A stretch of 64,000 nt of DNA, taken from positions 62,001-126,000 of the forward strand of contig UQUT01000001.1 of NCBI GenBank assembly GCA_900544285.1, given 5' to 3'. The stretch is from an uncultured Eubacterium sp. (lineage in GTDB: Bacteria; Bacillota; Clostridia; Oscillospirales; CAG-272). Position 1 is the stretch's first letter. Every line of letters begins with the position of its first letter. The position numbers and the translations under genes were made by a program. Of the stretch, positions 8,397-15,814 are shown piece by piece. The notes under the pieces are model-generated. The model made no database searches, had not been told where the DNA came from, and saw nothing but the letters and a program-made list of their open reading frames with translations.

Positions 8397-8424
8397 CCCC
8401 TTCCGCTTAGCAAAGCGAAAAGGG
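8397..8424 (-). promoter_or_regulatory. Second leader hairpin upstream of sigma-like gene
   Basis: Read as minus-strand RNA, CCCUUUUCGCUU pairs with AAGCGGAAGGGG over 12 positions, using two G-U pairs, around a 4-base loop; UUUCU follows. The G-U pairs mean it folds on the minus strand only, which argues for a role in the transcript running towards the sigma-like gene. Confidence 0.55.
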
Positions 8425-8439
8425 CTTCTACACAAAAAA

Positions 8440-8480
8440 CAGCCATAGCTTCCAAGATGAACACCTGAAAGCTATGACTG
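8440..8480 (-). terminator. Terminator or attenuator in the leader of the sigma-like gene
   Basis: On the minus strand a 12-bp stem (CAGTCATAGCTT with AAGCTATGGCTG) is followed directly by six T. It lies 146 bp upstream of the sigma-like start and downstream of a candidate promoter at 8539-8566, so a transcript must read through it to reach the gene. Confidence 0.7.
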
Positions 8481-8538
8481 CTTCTTCTTATTCATATTCA
8501 ATTCGTTCTGCCTAAGCTACTTGTGTTACTGCCATTAA

Positions 8539-8566
8539 GGTATAGTAGCTGAAACTGAAATTTCAA
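8539..8566 (-). promoter_or_regulatory. Candidate promoter for the sigma-like gene leader
   Basis: Minus-strand TTGAAA (8566-8561), a 16-bp spacer and TATACC (8544-8539). It would start a leader of about 240 nt containing both hairpins. It is a weak match to the consensus. Confidence 0.45.
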
Positions 8567-8734
8567 GAAAACATTTCATATTTCTCGGCATACCGATTAT
8601 ATCAGGTCGGTTTTACCGTGTCATCGGCAAAACCCCGCCAATTTGTAGGCATTTTCTTTTCAGCTTCCACTCATACCCTCGATTCACGCCAAAGGCCGTG
8701 CTTCGGGCAGCATACACAGTGTAGCACAAGCAAA

Positions 8735-8787
8735 GTCGGACAATCAGTAGGGATTTAGTCGGACAATGGTCGGACATTAGTCGGACA
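8735..8787. repeat. Four GTCGGACA direct repeats on an 11-bp register
   Basis: Identical 8-bp units start at 8735, 8758, 8769 and 8780, so the spacing is 23, 11 and 11 bp, one or two helical turns. The last copy spells the C-terminus (LSD) of the gene ending at 8777. The repeats lie at the start of the gene-poor leader before the sigma-like gene and look like iterons or a cooperative protein-binding array. Confidence 0.75.
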
Positions 8788-9361
8788 AGCTTTTGCTCAC
8801 GAAGAAATCTGGAATTTCACCGCACATATCAACCTCCTCAATCTGAAATATTCCTTTGAAATAAGGAATCGCATACCCCCATAGGGAAACGCCGAGAAGC
8901 ATAACCGCCTCTTTTTTTCGGTCGTAAAAGGTACTGCGCTCCATATTCAACAATTCAAGCAGTTCGCTTTCGGTGTAGCGAAAAGCCGTGAGATAGCTCT
9001 TGGATAGTATCTCGTGATAAAGTTTTCCGTTGTTGTGGTAATCGTAGATTTTCCCCATAGCCGTATCTATGAGGTCAATCATCCACTTATTTTCAAACAA
9101 GCTGCATACCCGGTTCTCGAACTCCTGACGCTCTATATCCGGGGCAAACTGCTCTAAATAGACGAGGGCGCTGTTCAGGTCATCCCCGTAATAGATGATT
9201 TCTTCATTTAACCCCTCAGACTTGTTCAGGGTTATCCATACAACATCCCGGTACACACCGAGAAGCATTTTCGTCCTATGCAGTATATCTTCCCGATCCA
9301 AGCGTAACTGCTCGTACATTTTTTGAATCGTCTTAACTGCGACTGTATCTTTTCTTCCCAT
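8777..9361 (-). CDS. Unknown regulator-like protein of the ICE control module
   Basis: 194 residues, start ATG 9361 behind AAGGAGAG. I do not recognise a named family. The C-terminal part, TESELLELLNMERSTFYDRK followed by a short hydrophobic run, resembles the ArpU/sigma-like helix-turn-helix found in phage late regulators. The first 120 residues are helical and acidic. It is the first gene transcribed leftwards from the face-to-face switch at 9460-9557, towards the sigma-like regulator, xis and int, so a role in turning on excision is likely (inference). Confidence 0.55.
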   Translation of the reverse strand: MGRKDTVAVKTIQKMYEQLRLDREDILHRTKMLLGVYRDVVWITLNKSEGLNEEIIYYGDDLNSALVYLEQFAPDIERQEFENRVCSLFENKWMIDLIDTAMGKIYDYHNNGKLYHEILSKSYLTAFRYTESELLELLNMERSTFYDRKKEAVMLLGVSLWGYAIPYFKGIFQIEEVDMCGEIPDFFVSKSLSD

Positions 9362-9459
9362 TAGCTCTCCTTATCCGTAAAAAACCGGGCATACTAAAAA
9401 GATGTTTGGTTTATCGTATCGTGTGTGAAAAAAGTTTCCTGACATTTTTTTGAACTCTC

Positions 9460-9557
9460 TTGACAAAACACGCAACTTGCGGTATTATATTTACGCAACT
9501 TACTTGCGTATTGACATTATACGAAATTAACTTGCGCTTGTCAATAGGGACACGCAA
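9460..9557. promoter_or_regulatory. Face-to-face promoters with repressor half-sites
   Basis: A plus-strand promoter, TTGACA (9460-9465)-17 bp-TATTAT (9483-9488), drives the XRE repressor gene. A minus-strand promoter, TTGACA (9544-9539)-17 bp-TATAAT (9521-9516), drives the 8777 gene. They point at each other and their start points lie within about 15 bp. Half-sites CGCAA/TTGCG occur at 9471/9477, 9493/9504, 9532 and 9552; the ACGCAA-N5-TTGCGT pair covers both start regions. This is a lysogeny-style switch with likely operators for the XRE protein. Confidence 0.8.
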
Positions 9558-9598
9558 TATAATTTCAGAAATGTGCGAACTATTTGGAGGGCGTAAAA

Positions 9599-10006
9599 AT
9601 GAAATTCTGCGAAAAAATAAGGGAAGCCCGCAAAAATGCAGGCTTGAAGCAAGACGAGTTTGCAAAAGCAATCGGTGTTTCTCTTAGAACAGTATCCAAC
9701 TACGAATCCGGCGAAAGGTATCCCAAAAAACGGGAAACCTATTATAAGATAGCCGAAGTCCTGAAGGTCGATGTCAACTATCTGCTCACCGATGACGAGG
9801 AATTTCTGCTCGAGGCAGAAGCGAAGTACGGCACCAAAGGCGCAAGGCAGGCAAAAGCGCTCGTGGCAGAAGTAAGCGGTCTGTTTGCAGGCGGCGAACT
9901 TGCGGACGAAGATCTGGACGAAATGATGAAGGGCATTCAGGAAGCTTACTGGATCGCCAAAGAGAAAAACAAGAAGTACACCCCCAAAAAATACCGCAAA
10001 GAGTAA
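9599..10006 (+). CDS. XRE-family repressor (ImmR-like)
   Basis: 135 residues from ATG 9599, preferred over an upstream TTG because GGAGG lies 9 bases before it. Residues 2-62 form a lambda-repressor-type helix-turn-helix (LKQDEFAKAIGVSLRTVSNY is the core). The C-terminal half is acidic and helical and probably oligomerises. It is followed by an ImmA-type protease, as in ICEBs1, where the protease destroys the repressor after DNA damage or quorum signals. It should hold the leftward excision promoter shut by binding the CGCAA/TTGCG sites (inference). Confidence 0.88.
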   Translation: MKFCEKIREARKNAGLKQDEFAKAIGVSLRTVSNYESGERYPKKRETYYKIAEVLKVDVNYLLTDDEEFLLEAEAKYGTKGARQAKALVAEVSGLFAGGELADEDLDEMMKGIQEAYWIAKEKNKKYTPKKYRKE

Positions 10007-10089
10007 CGGTTCTATTGAGAGTCCGTTTTTTGGGACATTAGTTATGGGATAATAGAGTTGCGGGCAGTTTAGATTGGAGGTGTTCGCTC

Positions 10090-10605
10090 TTGGATATTCA
10101 AACATTAGAAATTGTAAAAAAGGCCAATCGGCTTGTAAATGAGCTTGGTACACGCAATCCGCACAGAATGGCACGGGAACTTGGAATAGCGGTTATCCCG
10201 TTGGATTTTAAGCGGCAGCGTGGTGCATATAAAGTTTTAATGCGAAATCGTTTTATCTTCATCAAAAGCGATCTGCACCCGGTAATGGAAAATATCGTAA
10301 TGTTTCACGAGATCGGACACGACACATTACATAGAGAGGAAGCAATCCGGGCAGGCGGCTTTAAGGAGTTCAATATCTTCGATATGCGGGAAAGCCGTAT
10401 GGAATATGAAGCGAACATCTTTGCCTCACAAATCTCCCTGCCGGACGATGAAATCCTTGAATATATTGAGCAGGGATATGATACTCAGCAAATCGCACGG
10501 GCTATGTGTTCGGATATTAACTTGGTTGCCTTGAAAACAGACACGCTTATCGCACAGGGCTATTGTCTGCGCCATCAGGAATATCGCAATCGGTTTTTGA
10601 AATAG
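10090..10605 (+). CDS. ImmA/IrrE-family metallopeptidase (antirepressor)
   Basis: 171 residues. HEIGH at 73-77 gives the zinc ligands and catalytic Glu (H73, E74, H77), and the acidic MEYEANIFA helix near 120-128 supplies the third ligand, as in ImmA/IrrE proteins (PF06114). The family cleaves XRE repressors such as the one encoded 84 bp upstream. The start appears to be TTG 10090 with GGAGG about 9 bases upstream; no closer ATG is available in frame. It should free the element from repression when induced. Confidence 0.87.
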   Translation: MDIQTLEIVKKANRLVNELGTRNPHRMARELGIAVIPLDFKRQRGAYKVLMRNRFIFIKSDLHPVMENIVMFHEIGHDTLHREEAIRAGGFKEFNIFDMRESRMEYEANIFASQISLPDDEILEYIEQGYDTQQIARAMCSDINLVALKTDTLIAQGYCLRHQEYRNRFLK

Positions 10606-10629
10606 ATTAACGGAATGGAGAAACCCATT

Positions 10630-12036
10630 ATGAGATATACACTTGAAGAACTATGTACCAAAAAGGAAAATCAGGTCTTTGACCGCAAAAGTGCAAGAAA
10701 AGACGCCAAAGGATTATCCAATCATATTGTAGCCTTCGCCAATGCGGACGGAGGTACACTTGTTATTGGCGTAGAGGACAACGGCGAAATAACAGGAATT
10801 GACGCATACACCAACAATATCAATGATATTCTGCGGGTTCCCTTTGACTACTGCAATCCTTCGGTAAGGGTAACTACCGAAACAGTTGAGTGCAAAGACA
10901 AGGACGGAAATCTGAACCATCTTCTGATTATGACGATTCCCCAAAGTTCTGAGCTTCACGCCAATCAGCAGGACGAGGTTTATTACCGTATGGGTGATAA
11001 GTCAAAGAAACTAAACTTTGATGAGCGCTTGCAGCTTATGTATGCCAAAGGTTCCCGTTACTATGAAGATGAGCCTGTGTTCCGGTCTACGTTAGATGAC
11101 ATTGATATGGATTTCGTCGCCGAATACTGTAAGAAAATCGGCTACACGAAATCCCCGGAAGAATACATCAGGCAGAACAAAGACTATATTGTAAAGCACG
11201 ACGGTCGAGAGGAAATGAGTGGGGCTGCGCTTCTTCTTTTCGGGGCAGATCCACAGCGTTTCTTCCCGAGAGCAAGGGTGCGCTTTATCCGCTATGACGG
11301 AACAGAAGCCAAGGTCGGCACACAGATGAACGTCATCAAAGATGAGGTTTTCTCCGGTCGTATTCTGGATATGGTTCAGCAGGCGCTTGATTTCGTCCGC
11401 AGTCAAATCAAGGAACGCACTCGGCTCGGCGGCGATGGGCGGTTTGTTACTACGCCCGAATACCCTGAATTTGCTTGGAAAGAAAGCATTGTGAATGCTG
11501 TTGCCCATCGTGATTACAGTATCAAAGGAACCGACATTCAGATTAAAATGTTTGATGACCGGATCACCGTTGAAAGCCCCGGTATTTTACCCGGTATCGT
11601 CCGGCTGAGTAATCTGCGAACCGTACATTTCTCCCGCAATCCAAAAATCGCTGAATTTTTACACCAATATGACTACGTGAAAGAGTTTGGCGAAGGCGTT
11701 GACCGAATGTTCAAAGAAATGGAAAATGCGGGGCTTCCCGCACCTGAATACAGCGATAATGTCTTTATGCTTAATGTGACGATACGAAATGGGGCAATAA
11801 ATGAGAAAAGCGGGGTAATAAATGGGGCAATAAATGGAGCGATAAATCTATCGTCTACCGAAAGGGCAGTTCTCGAAGCAATAATCGACACTCCGAACAT
11901 TACAAAGGAAAAATTGCAAATAGTAACTTCGCTCGGAAAAGGTACAATCGACCGAGCCATCAAAACATTGAAAGAAAAAGAAATTATCAAGCGGGTTGGT
12001 TCTAACAAGAATGGATATTGGGAAATGCTGAAATGA
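10630..12036 (+). CDS. AlbA_2/Schlafen-type ATP-binding regulator
   Basis: 468 residues from ATG 10630, chosen because GGAGAAACC precedes it; an ATG at 10615 is possible. The N-terminal AlbA_2 (Schlafen-like) domain spans about 1-120 (VFDRKSARKD, FANADGGTLVIGVEDNG). A GHKL-type ATP-binding domain follows at about 270-370 (WKESIVNAVAHRDY, then FGEGVDRM). A winged helix is at the C-terminus. A low-complexity hinge of NGAI-type repeats (about 390-408) comes from 12-bp DNA repeats. Proteins of this build act as transcription regulators or stress sensors; the target here is unknown. It forms an operon with the repressor and protease. Confidence 0.82.
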   Translation: MRYTLEELCTKKENQVFDRKSARKDAKGLSNHIVAFANADGGTLVIGVEDNGEITGIDAYTNNINDILRVPFDYCNPSVRVTTETVECKDKDGNLNHLLIMTIPQSSELHANQQDEVYYRMGDKSKKLNFDERLQLMYAKGSRYYEDEPVFRSTLDDIDMDFVAEYCKKIGYTKSPEEYIRQNKDYIVKHDGREEMSGAALLLFGADPQRFFPRARVRFIRYDGTEAKVGTQMNVIKDEVFSGRILDMVQQALDFVRSQIKERTRLGGDGRFVTTPEYPEFAWKESIVNAVAHRDYSIKGTDIQIKMFDDRITVESPGILPGIVRLSNLRTVHFSRNPKIAEFLHQYDYVKEFGEGVDRMFKEMENAGLPAPEYSDNVFMLNVTIRNGAINEKSGVINGAINGAINLSSTERAVLEAIIDTPNITKEKLQIVTSLGKGTIDRAIKTLKEKEIIKRVGSNKNGYWEMLK

Positions 12037-12106
12037 AGGTATAGAACATAGACTCGCATAGATCGAACCCCATCCGATTGAACACAGGTGAGCAGGTGTG
12101 AATTTG

Positions 12107-12142
12107 AAAAGCGGAGGCACATTTGAAAGTGCCTCCGCTTTT
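12107..12142 (+). terminator. Terminator of the repressor/ImmA/AlbA_2 operon
   Basis: Perfect 14-bp stem AAAAGCGGAGGCAC/GTGCCTCCGCTTTT with an 8-base loop, 70 bp past the stop. The rest of the 12143-12247 gap shows nothing further. Confidence 0.92.
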
Positions 12143-12247
12143 CATTTATCACCCTATAAAACGAAGTATAAATCTCTCGTCCGTTGCGAGAACAGTAGCT
12201 GTAACACTAAAATCTAAAACCGAAGCGAACCCACAGGGCAGCGGTGC

Positions 12248-12796
12248 TTATTTTGCGAGCTTCACGCCTGCCTCAAAAGCTTGATCCAAGAGTTCTGCCG
12301 GAATTTGGTCAGCCGTTTCGATACCGCAGCCCAAAATGCTGTCTACCAGTTCACAGCCTGCGTCAAGGAATGTCTGATTGGTGGCGGTTCTGACACCTTC
12401 ATAATAAGAAGCATCTGCCGCAAGGTGAGAGAAAACCGTAACAAGTTTTATTCCCGGATGGCGGGGTGCAAAGTTCTCATCTATCAACGGATAAGATCTG
12501 TCAATCAGTTTTTTTGATTGAGAGCTGATGGAATTAAAGTAAATTGGGAAAGTCGCAACGATTCCGGTTACATCGTTAATCTGTTCAAAAAAAGAAGCCA
12601 GACCGTCTTTTGTGGCGCAGCCATCGTTGGAACGGCAGTAATTACAGCCCTGACAGCCTTTGATAGCTTCGCTGTTCAGGTCGTAGGTAACGACTTCAGC
12701 GCCAACAGATTTGGCACCTTCAACGACTTTTGCGGCAAGTGCTGCGGAAATCCCGTTTTTTCGAGGACTTCCTGAAAATAATAAAATTTTGCTCAT
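12248..12796 (-). CDS. NADPH-dependent FMN reductase/flavodoxin-like oxidoreductase
   Basis: 182 residues from ATG 12796 with GAGGTA upstream. ILLFSGSPRKNGIS at the N-terminus is the FMN phosphate-binding loop of the FMN_red/flavodoxin-2 fold. GCQGCNYCRSNDGC (about 47-60) is the Cys-rich insertion shared by the iron-sulfur flavoprotein-like members. It would reduce quinones, electrophiles or an FeS partner with NAD(P)H. It is divergent from an HxlR regulator, a standard pairing in which the regulator senses reactive electrophiles or oxidants through the redox state of Cys. Confidence 0.85.
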   Translation of the reverse strand: MSKILLFSGSPRKNGISAALAAKVVEGAKSVGAEVVTYDLNSEAIKGCQGCNYCRSNDGCATKDGLASFFEQINDVTGIVATFPIYFNSISSQSKKLIDRSYPLIDENFAPRHPGIKLVTVFSHLAADASYYEGVRTATNQTFLDAGCELVDSILGCGIETADQIPAELLDQAFEAGVKLAK

Positions 12797-12825
12797 AAAT
12801 AGTACCTCATTTCGTTTTTCGTTTC

Positions 12826-12893
12826 TTGACACAAGTCAGTATATAAATTATACTATATACGAATAATAAATCAAGTACGCAGAAATTTCGTAC
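12826..12893. promoter_or_regulatory. Overlapping divergent-gene promoters with HxlR-type operator
   Basis: Plus promoter TTGACA (12826-12831)-17-TATACT (12849-12854) serves hxlR. Minus promoter TTGATT (12874-12869)-16-TATAAT (12852-12847) serves the flavoprotein. The inverted repeat GTACG-N9-CGTAC (12875-12893) sits against the minus-strand -35 box and downstream of the plus start, so one bound regulator could activate the flavoprotein gene and block its own. Confidence 0.75.
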
Positions 12894-12927
12894 ATAGTAC
12901 AGAATATAATACCGAGGTAACTGAAAT

Positions 12928-13287
12928 ATGGTGAAAATGAGCTTTGAAGAATATCAGCAAATGGTTATAGAGCAGCCTTTTTGCACGGAAAACTGTCCGG
13001 TGCAAATGCTGTTTGATACCTTTTCAAACAAGTGGGTTTTGCGGGTACTTTTTGAGCTAACAAAGGCAGAAAGTATGCGCTTTGGAGAATTGAAAAGCTC
13101 TGTCAATGGGGTTACAAACACAATGCTTTCTTCCACATTAAAGACTTTGGAGGAAACAGGCTTTGTAAACAGAACACAGTTTAATGAAATACCGCCCCAC
13201 GTTGAATATTCTCTATCGGATAAAGGGAAAGCCCTGTATCCGATCTTTCTTGAAATTATTAACTGGGCAACTGAATACGGAGTGTAG
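12928..13287 (+). CDS. HxlR-family transcriptional regulator
   Basis: 119 residues, the normal length. The winged helix covers about 22-105, with the family hallmarks CPVQMLFDTFSNKWVLRVL, then LKSSVNGVTNTMLSSTLKTL. C19 and C23 near the N-terminus (FCTENCP) fit the redox- or aldehyde-sensing Cys of HxlR/HypR/YodB proteins. The start is ATG 12928 with GAGGTAA 7 bases upstream. Divergent from the flavoprotein gene, which is its probable target. Confidence 0.9.
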   Translation: MVKMSFEEYQQMVIEQPFCTENCPVQMLFDTFSNKWVLRVLFELTKAESMRFGELKSSVNGVTNTMLSSTLKTLEETGFVNRTQFNEIPPHVEYSLSDKGKALYPIFLEIINWATEYGV

Positions 13288-13325
13288 AATAGCAAGGATT
13301 GCCGTAATACACTTGTCCGAAATAA

Positions 13326-13367
13326 AAAGAACCTCCTGTGGCTTTTTTGAGCTTCAGGAGGTTCTTC
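13326..13367. repeat. Dispersed hairpin, copy 1 (bidirectional terminator)
   Basis: Arms AAGAACCTCCTG and CAGGAGGTTCTT enclose TGGCTTTTTTGAGCTT. It lies between convergent genes and can end transcripts from both. A near copy in the same orientation is at 15723-15764, differing at a few bases only. Confidence 0.85.
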
Positions 13368-13445
13368 GAATTTTGTATTAGCATCATTTTTCGTAATTTC
13401 ACTCTACAGCTTCATATTTGCTATAAATTTCAAGGCAAGCGTCAG

Positions 13446-14582
13446 CTATTTCAGACAACCCTTTAGCACGGACACAGCCTGATCCACTTCTTCCTTTGTG
13501 TTATAGCCGTGGATGCCAGTACGGATATATCCACACCTCATTGAACAGGCGATATTGTTCTGCCTGAGTGTTGCATAAGTCTCCTCTATTTTGGACGGAC
13601 GGAAAGATACAATGGTAGACCTTGTACTATCCCGTTCCGTACAGGGGACAAGCTCCACCGGAAGTTTGCGAAGCTCCTCAATTAAGTATCCACTGACATT
13701 CCAAGCAGCTTTATGGATTTCATCAAATCCGATCTGCTTCATCAGCAAAAGCGAAGCACGCAGTCCGGCAATTCCCGGCGCATTCGGCAATGAGCCTTCA
13801 AACCTTGAAGCATCTTCCTTCAGGTCAAACGGATAATTTGTAGAATCCACAAAAGTCTTCATGCTGTCTGCGCCTACAAACGGGGGGATCAGTTCGGGAA
13901 TCAGGTCCTTCCTGACGTACAAAAATCCGGTTGCAAAAGGCCCCAGCAGCCATTTAGAAGAAAGCCCGGCCATAACATCGATTTGATACTTTTTCACATC
14001 CATCGGCATCACGCCAAGCGATTGGGCGCAGTCAACCACCAAATACGCCTGATGTGCCCGACACCAGGCGCCGACGGCTTCCAGATCCGTCTTGAACCCA
14101 TCGCCAAATTCCACACTGCTCACCGAAACCGCCCGGGTGCGCTCGTCTGCATATCGTTCCAATAGCTCCGTAGTCAATCCGCCGCCCTGGTGAGGAACAA
14201 TCCGTACCTCTATCCCTTTCACCCGTTCCAATTGCATCCAGGGATAGACATTAGAGGAAAACTCCCGGTTACAGAGAATAATATTATCTCCTGCTTGAAG
14301 CGGCAAGGAACCGGCGGCAGAGTTGATGCCGTAGGTCACGCTCTCCGTAAATGCAATCTCTTCCGGAGATGCGCCCATCAACTCCGCCAGCAAGGATTTG
14401 CAGGAAGAAAAAACCTCTTCCGCAAAGCGGTAATATTTCATCGGCATGGTCTGCCGCAGTTTCATACAGGCATTCATCGCCTCCGTCACACAAGGCGCTA
14501 CCGGCCCCATAGACGCATTGTCAAAAAACACGCCCCTACTGGTCGTCTGCTGAAAAGCCTCTCGAAACAATTCGATTCCCAT
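13446..14582 (-). CDS. Class V aminotransferase (PLP-dependent)
   Basis: 378 residues from ATG 14582; its first base is the last base of the FolT stop (TGATG), so the two are coupled. The fold is that of cysteine desulfurase/isopenicillin-epimerase-like enzymes. FDNASMGP is near the N-terminus, VDCAQSLGVM holds the Asp that binds the PLP ring nitrogen, and SSKWLLGP holds the Schiff-base Lys. No Cys-loop typical of desulfurases is evident. Its place behind a folate transporter under a THF riboswitch suggests folate or one-carbon metabolism (inference); the substrate is unknown. Confidence 0.85.
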   Translation of the reverse strand: MGIELFREAFQQTTSRGVFFDNASMGPVAPCVTEAMNACMKLRQTMPMKYYRFAEEVFSSCKSLLAELMGASPEEIAFTESVTYGINSAAGSLPLQAGDNIILCNREFSSNVYPWMQLERVKGIEVRIVPHQGGGLTTELLERYADERTRAVSVSSVEFGDGFKTDLEAVGAWCRAHQAYLVVDCAQSLGVMPMDVKKYQIDVMAGLSSKWLLGPFATGFLYVRKDLIPELIPPFVGADSMKTFVDSTNYPFDLKEDASRFEGSLPNAPGIAGLRASLLLMKQIGFDEIHKAAWNVSGYLIEELRKLPVELVPCTERDSTRSTIVSFRPSKIEETYATLRQNNIACSMRCGYIRTGIHGYNTKEEVDQAVSVLKGCLK

Positions 14583-15112
14583 CACAGTCTCCCGCCTTGT
14601 TTGCTTACAGGACCTTCCGCCTTTCTCACCAAGTCCACCACACGGTATGCCACCAAACGGATACACAGCACCTGAATGGGAATGGTAATCAGGTTTTGCA
14701 CAATACGTGTCGGCAGCAAAACAAGATACCCTTTCCCCGTTAAAAGCATCAGCCAGAATGTCTGCAAGATTACACTGATAAAAACGCTCTCACAGACCAC
14801 GCAAAGGATGACACGCCTGATGTCCGCCGGCTTGCGGTATAAAAACACACCGTAAATCACACCGGACAGGATTGCCGAAATCGTCATCGGCGGGAAATAC
14901 CCAAATCCGCCCAGCACTGCCACCAGAATATCTCCAATGGCTCCTGCTACACCGCCCCACACCGGGCCGTAAAGCATAGCAACAATCACAAGGGGCAAGA
15001 AGGCAAAACCAATTTTTACAATCGGCAGCGAAATAGAAAGAAAGCGTCCGGCTACCACCTGAGCCGCAACCAACATACCGATAACCACAATTTTTTTAAC
15101 TTTAGAATTCAT
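14582..15112 (-). CDS. folT: Folate ECF transporter S component
   Basis: 176 residues and about six hydrophobic segments, as in ECF substrate-binding subunits. FAFLPLVIVAMLYGPVWGG followed by YFPPMTISAILSGVIYGVFL (key parts only) matches FolT. It would capture folate and pair with the shared EcfA-EcfA'-EcfT energy module, which is not in this window. It is preceded by a THF riboswitch and terminator, so it is expressed when folate is scarce. Start ATG 15112 behind CTGGAGG. First gene of a two-gene operon with the class V aminotransferase. Confidence 0.9.
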   Translation of the reverse strand: MNSKVKKIVVIGMLVAAQVVAGRFLSISLPIVKIGFAFLPLVIVAMLYGPVWGGVAGAIGDILVAVLGGFGYFPPMTISAILSGVIYGVFLYRKPADIRRVILCVVCESVFISVILQTFWLMLLTGKGYLVLLPTRIVQNLITIPIQVLCIRLVAYRVVDLVRKAEGPVSKQGGRL

Positions 15113-15162
15113 TAAAATATACCTCCAGAATTAGAATAAATCGACTGCGTGTTTGAAAACAG

Positions 15163-15205
15163 AAAAAACCTCCTTTTTATGTAGAATCCGCTACATAAAT
15201 GGAGG
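15163..15205 (-). terminator. Expression-platform terminator of the THF riboswitch
   Basis: On the minus strand CCTCCATTTATGTAG pairs with CTACATAAAAAGGAGG (one A-A mismatch), followed by six T. It sits between the aptamer and the folT start and is the likely switch-off element when folate is bound. Confidence 0.85.
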
Positions 15206-15235
15206 CAGTTCGACTATTCTTCTTCCAGAATATGT

Positions 15236-15353
15236 AGCAACGGGATGCGGACTCTGCACCGCCAGTGAATGCTTCACTGTTCGTCCCACCGCCAACTCCC
15301 CGTCCGGTGGGCACTTCGTGCCGATTGGCACACGCACAAAACCCTACTTTGCT
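15236..15353 (-). promoter_or_regulatory. Tetrahydrofolate (THF) riboswitch aptamer
   Basis: The minus strand shows the conserved junction elements of the class in order: P1 AGCAA, GUAG, then GCGU after P2, and on the return GGCGGUG, P2', GCAUCC, then UUGCU closing P1. P1 pairs AGCAA with UUGCU. The long P3 region includes CCCACCGG...GGCGGUGGG and an ACAGUGAAGCAUUCACUGG hairpin. It directly precedes folT, a classic target. The identification rests on motif order, not on a covariance search. Confidence 0.82.
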
Positions 15354-15485
15354 GTTCGAATACCTGAATTCATAGGTATCCGATTAGTATAGTATAGCAT
15401 ATTTTTTCAGAAAAGAAAAGGTTATTCTTTCCATCAAATATAGATATTCATAATATGGGTATTCATAAATTCCAATTTTATTTTC

Positions 15486-15720
15486 TCAAGCATAGAGGCA
15501 ATAAATTAAGCTCTGATATATAGTGGAAAATGCTTCGCTTTCCTGCACTTCCTTCTGAACGGCGACTATCCTCTTTTCCATTATAGCGTTTTCACGCTTC
15601 TCTGCAGCGGTAACTATCTCTTTCGATTTGTAATTGGTGGTAGAACCGAGGCCACCAGCTTTATCACCCCGATAATCTTGTGCTGTTTCTATACGGAAAT
15701 GTTTGCCAGAATATTGAGAA
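15486..15720 (-). pseudogene. Possible gene remnant between riboswitch and hairpin repeat
   Basis: The minus strand holds an open frame of about 78 codons ending at TGA 15488-15486, with polar, coding-like composition (for example RIETAQDYRGDKAGGLGS and EIVTAAEKRENAIMEKR) but no start codon with a ribosome site. The frame runs back into the hairpin repeat at 15723. I do not recognise the family. It may be the 3' remnant of a lost gene. The rest of 15354-15814 shows only an AT-rich promoter region with two TATACT boxes near 15385-15400. Confidence 0.3.
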
Positions 15721-15722
15721 GA

Positions 15723-15764
15723 AGAGAACCTCTTGTGGCTTTTTTGAACTTCAGGAGGTTCTTC
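15723..15764. repeat. Dispersed hairpin, copy 2
   Basis: Same orientation and nearly the same sequence as 13326-13367 (arms GAACCTCTTG and CAGGAGGTTC around TGGCTTTTTTGAACTT). The two copies bracket the folT/aminotransferase cassette. It also lies beyond the stop of the dgkA gene and could end that transcript. Confidence 0.82.
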
Positions 15765-15814
15765 ACAATCCGAGTTTTATATTCGCCAAACAGTTTGAAA
15801 GGCTGTCATTAAGA

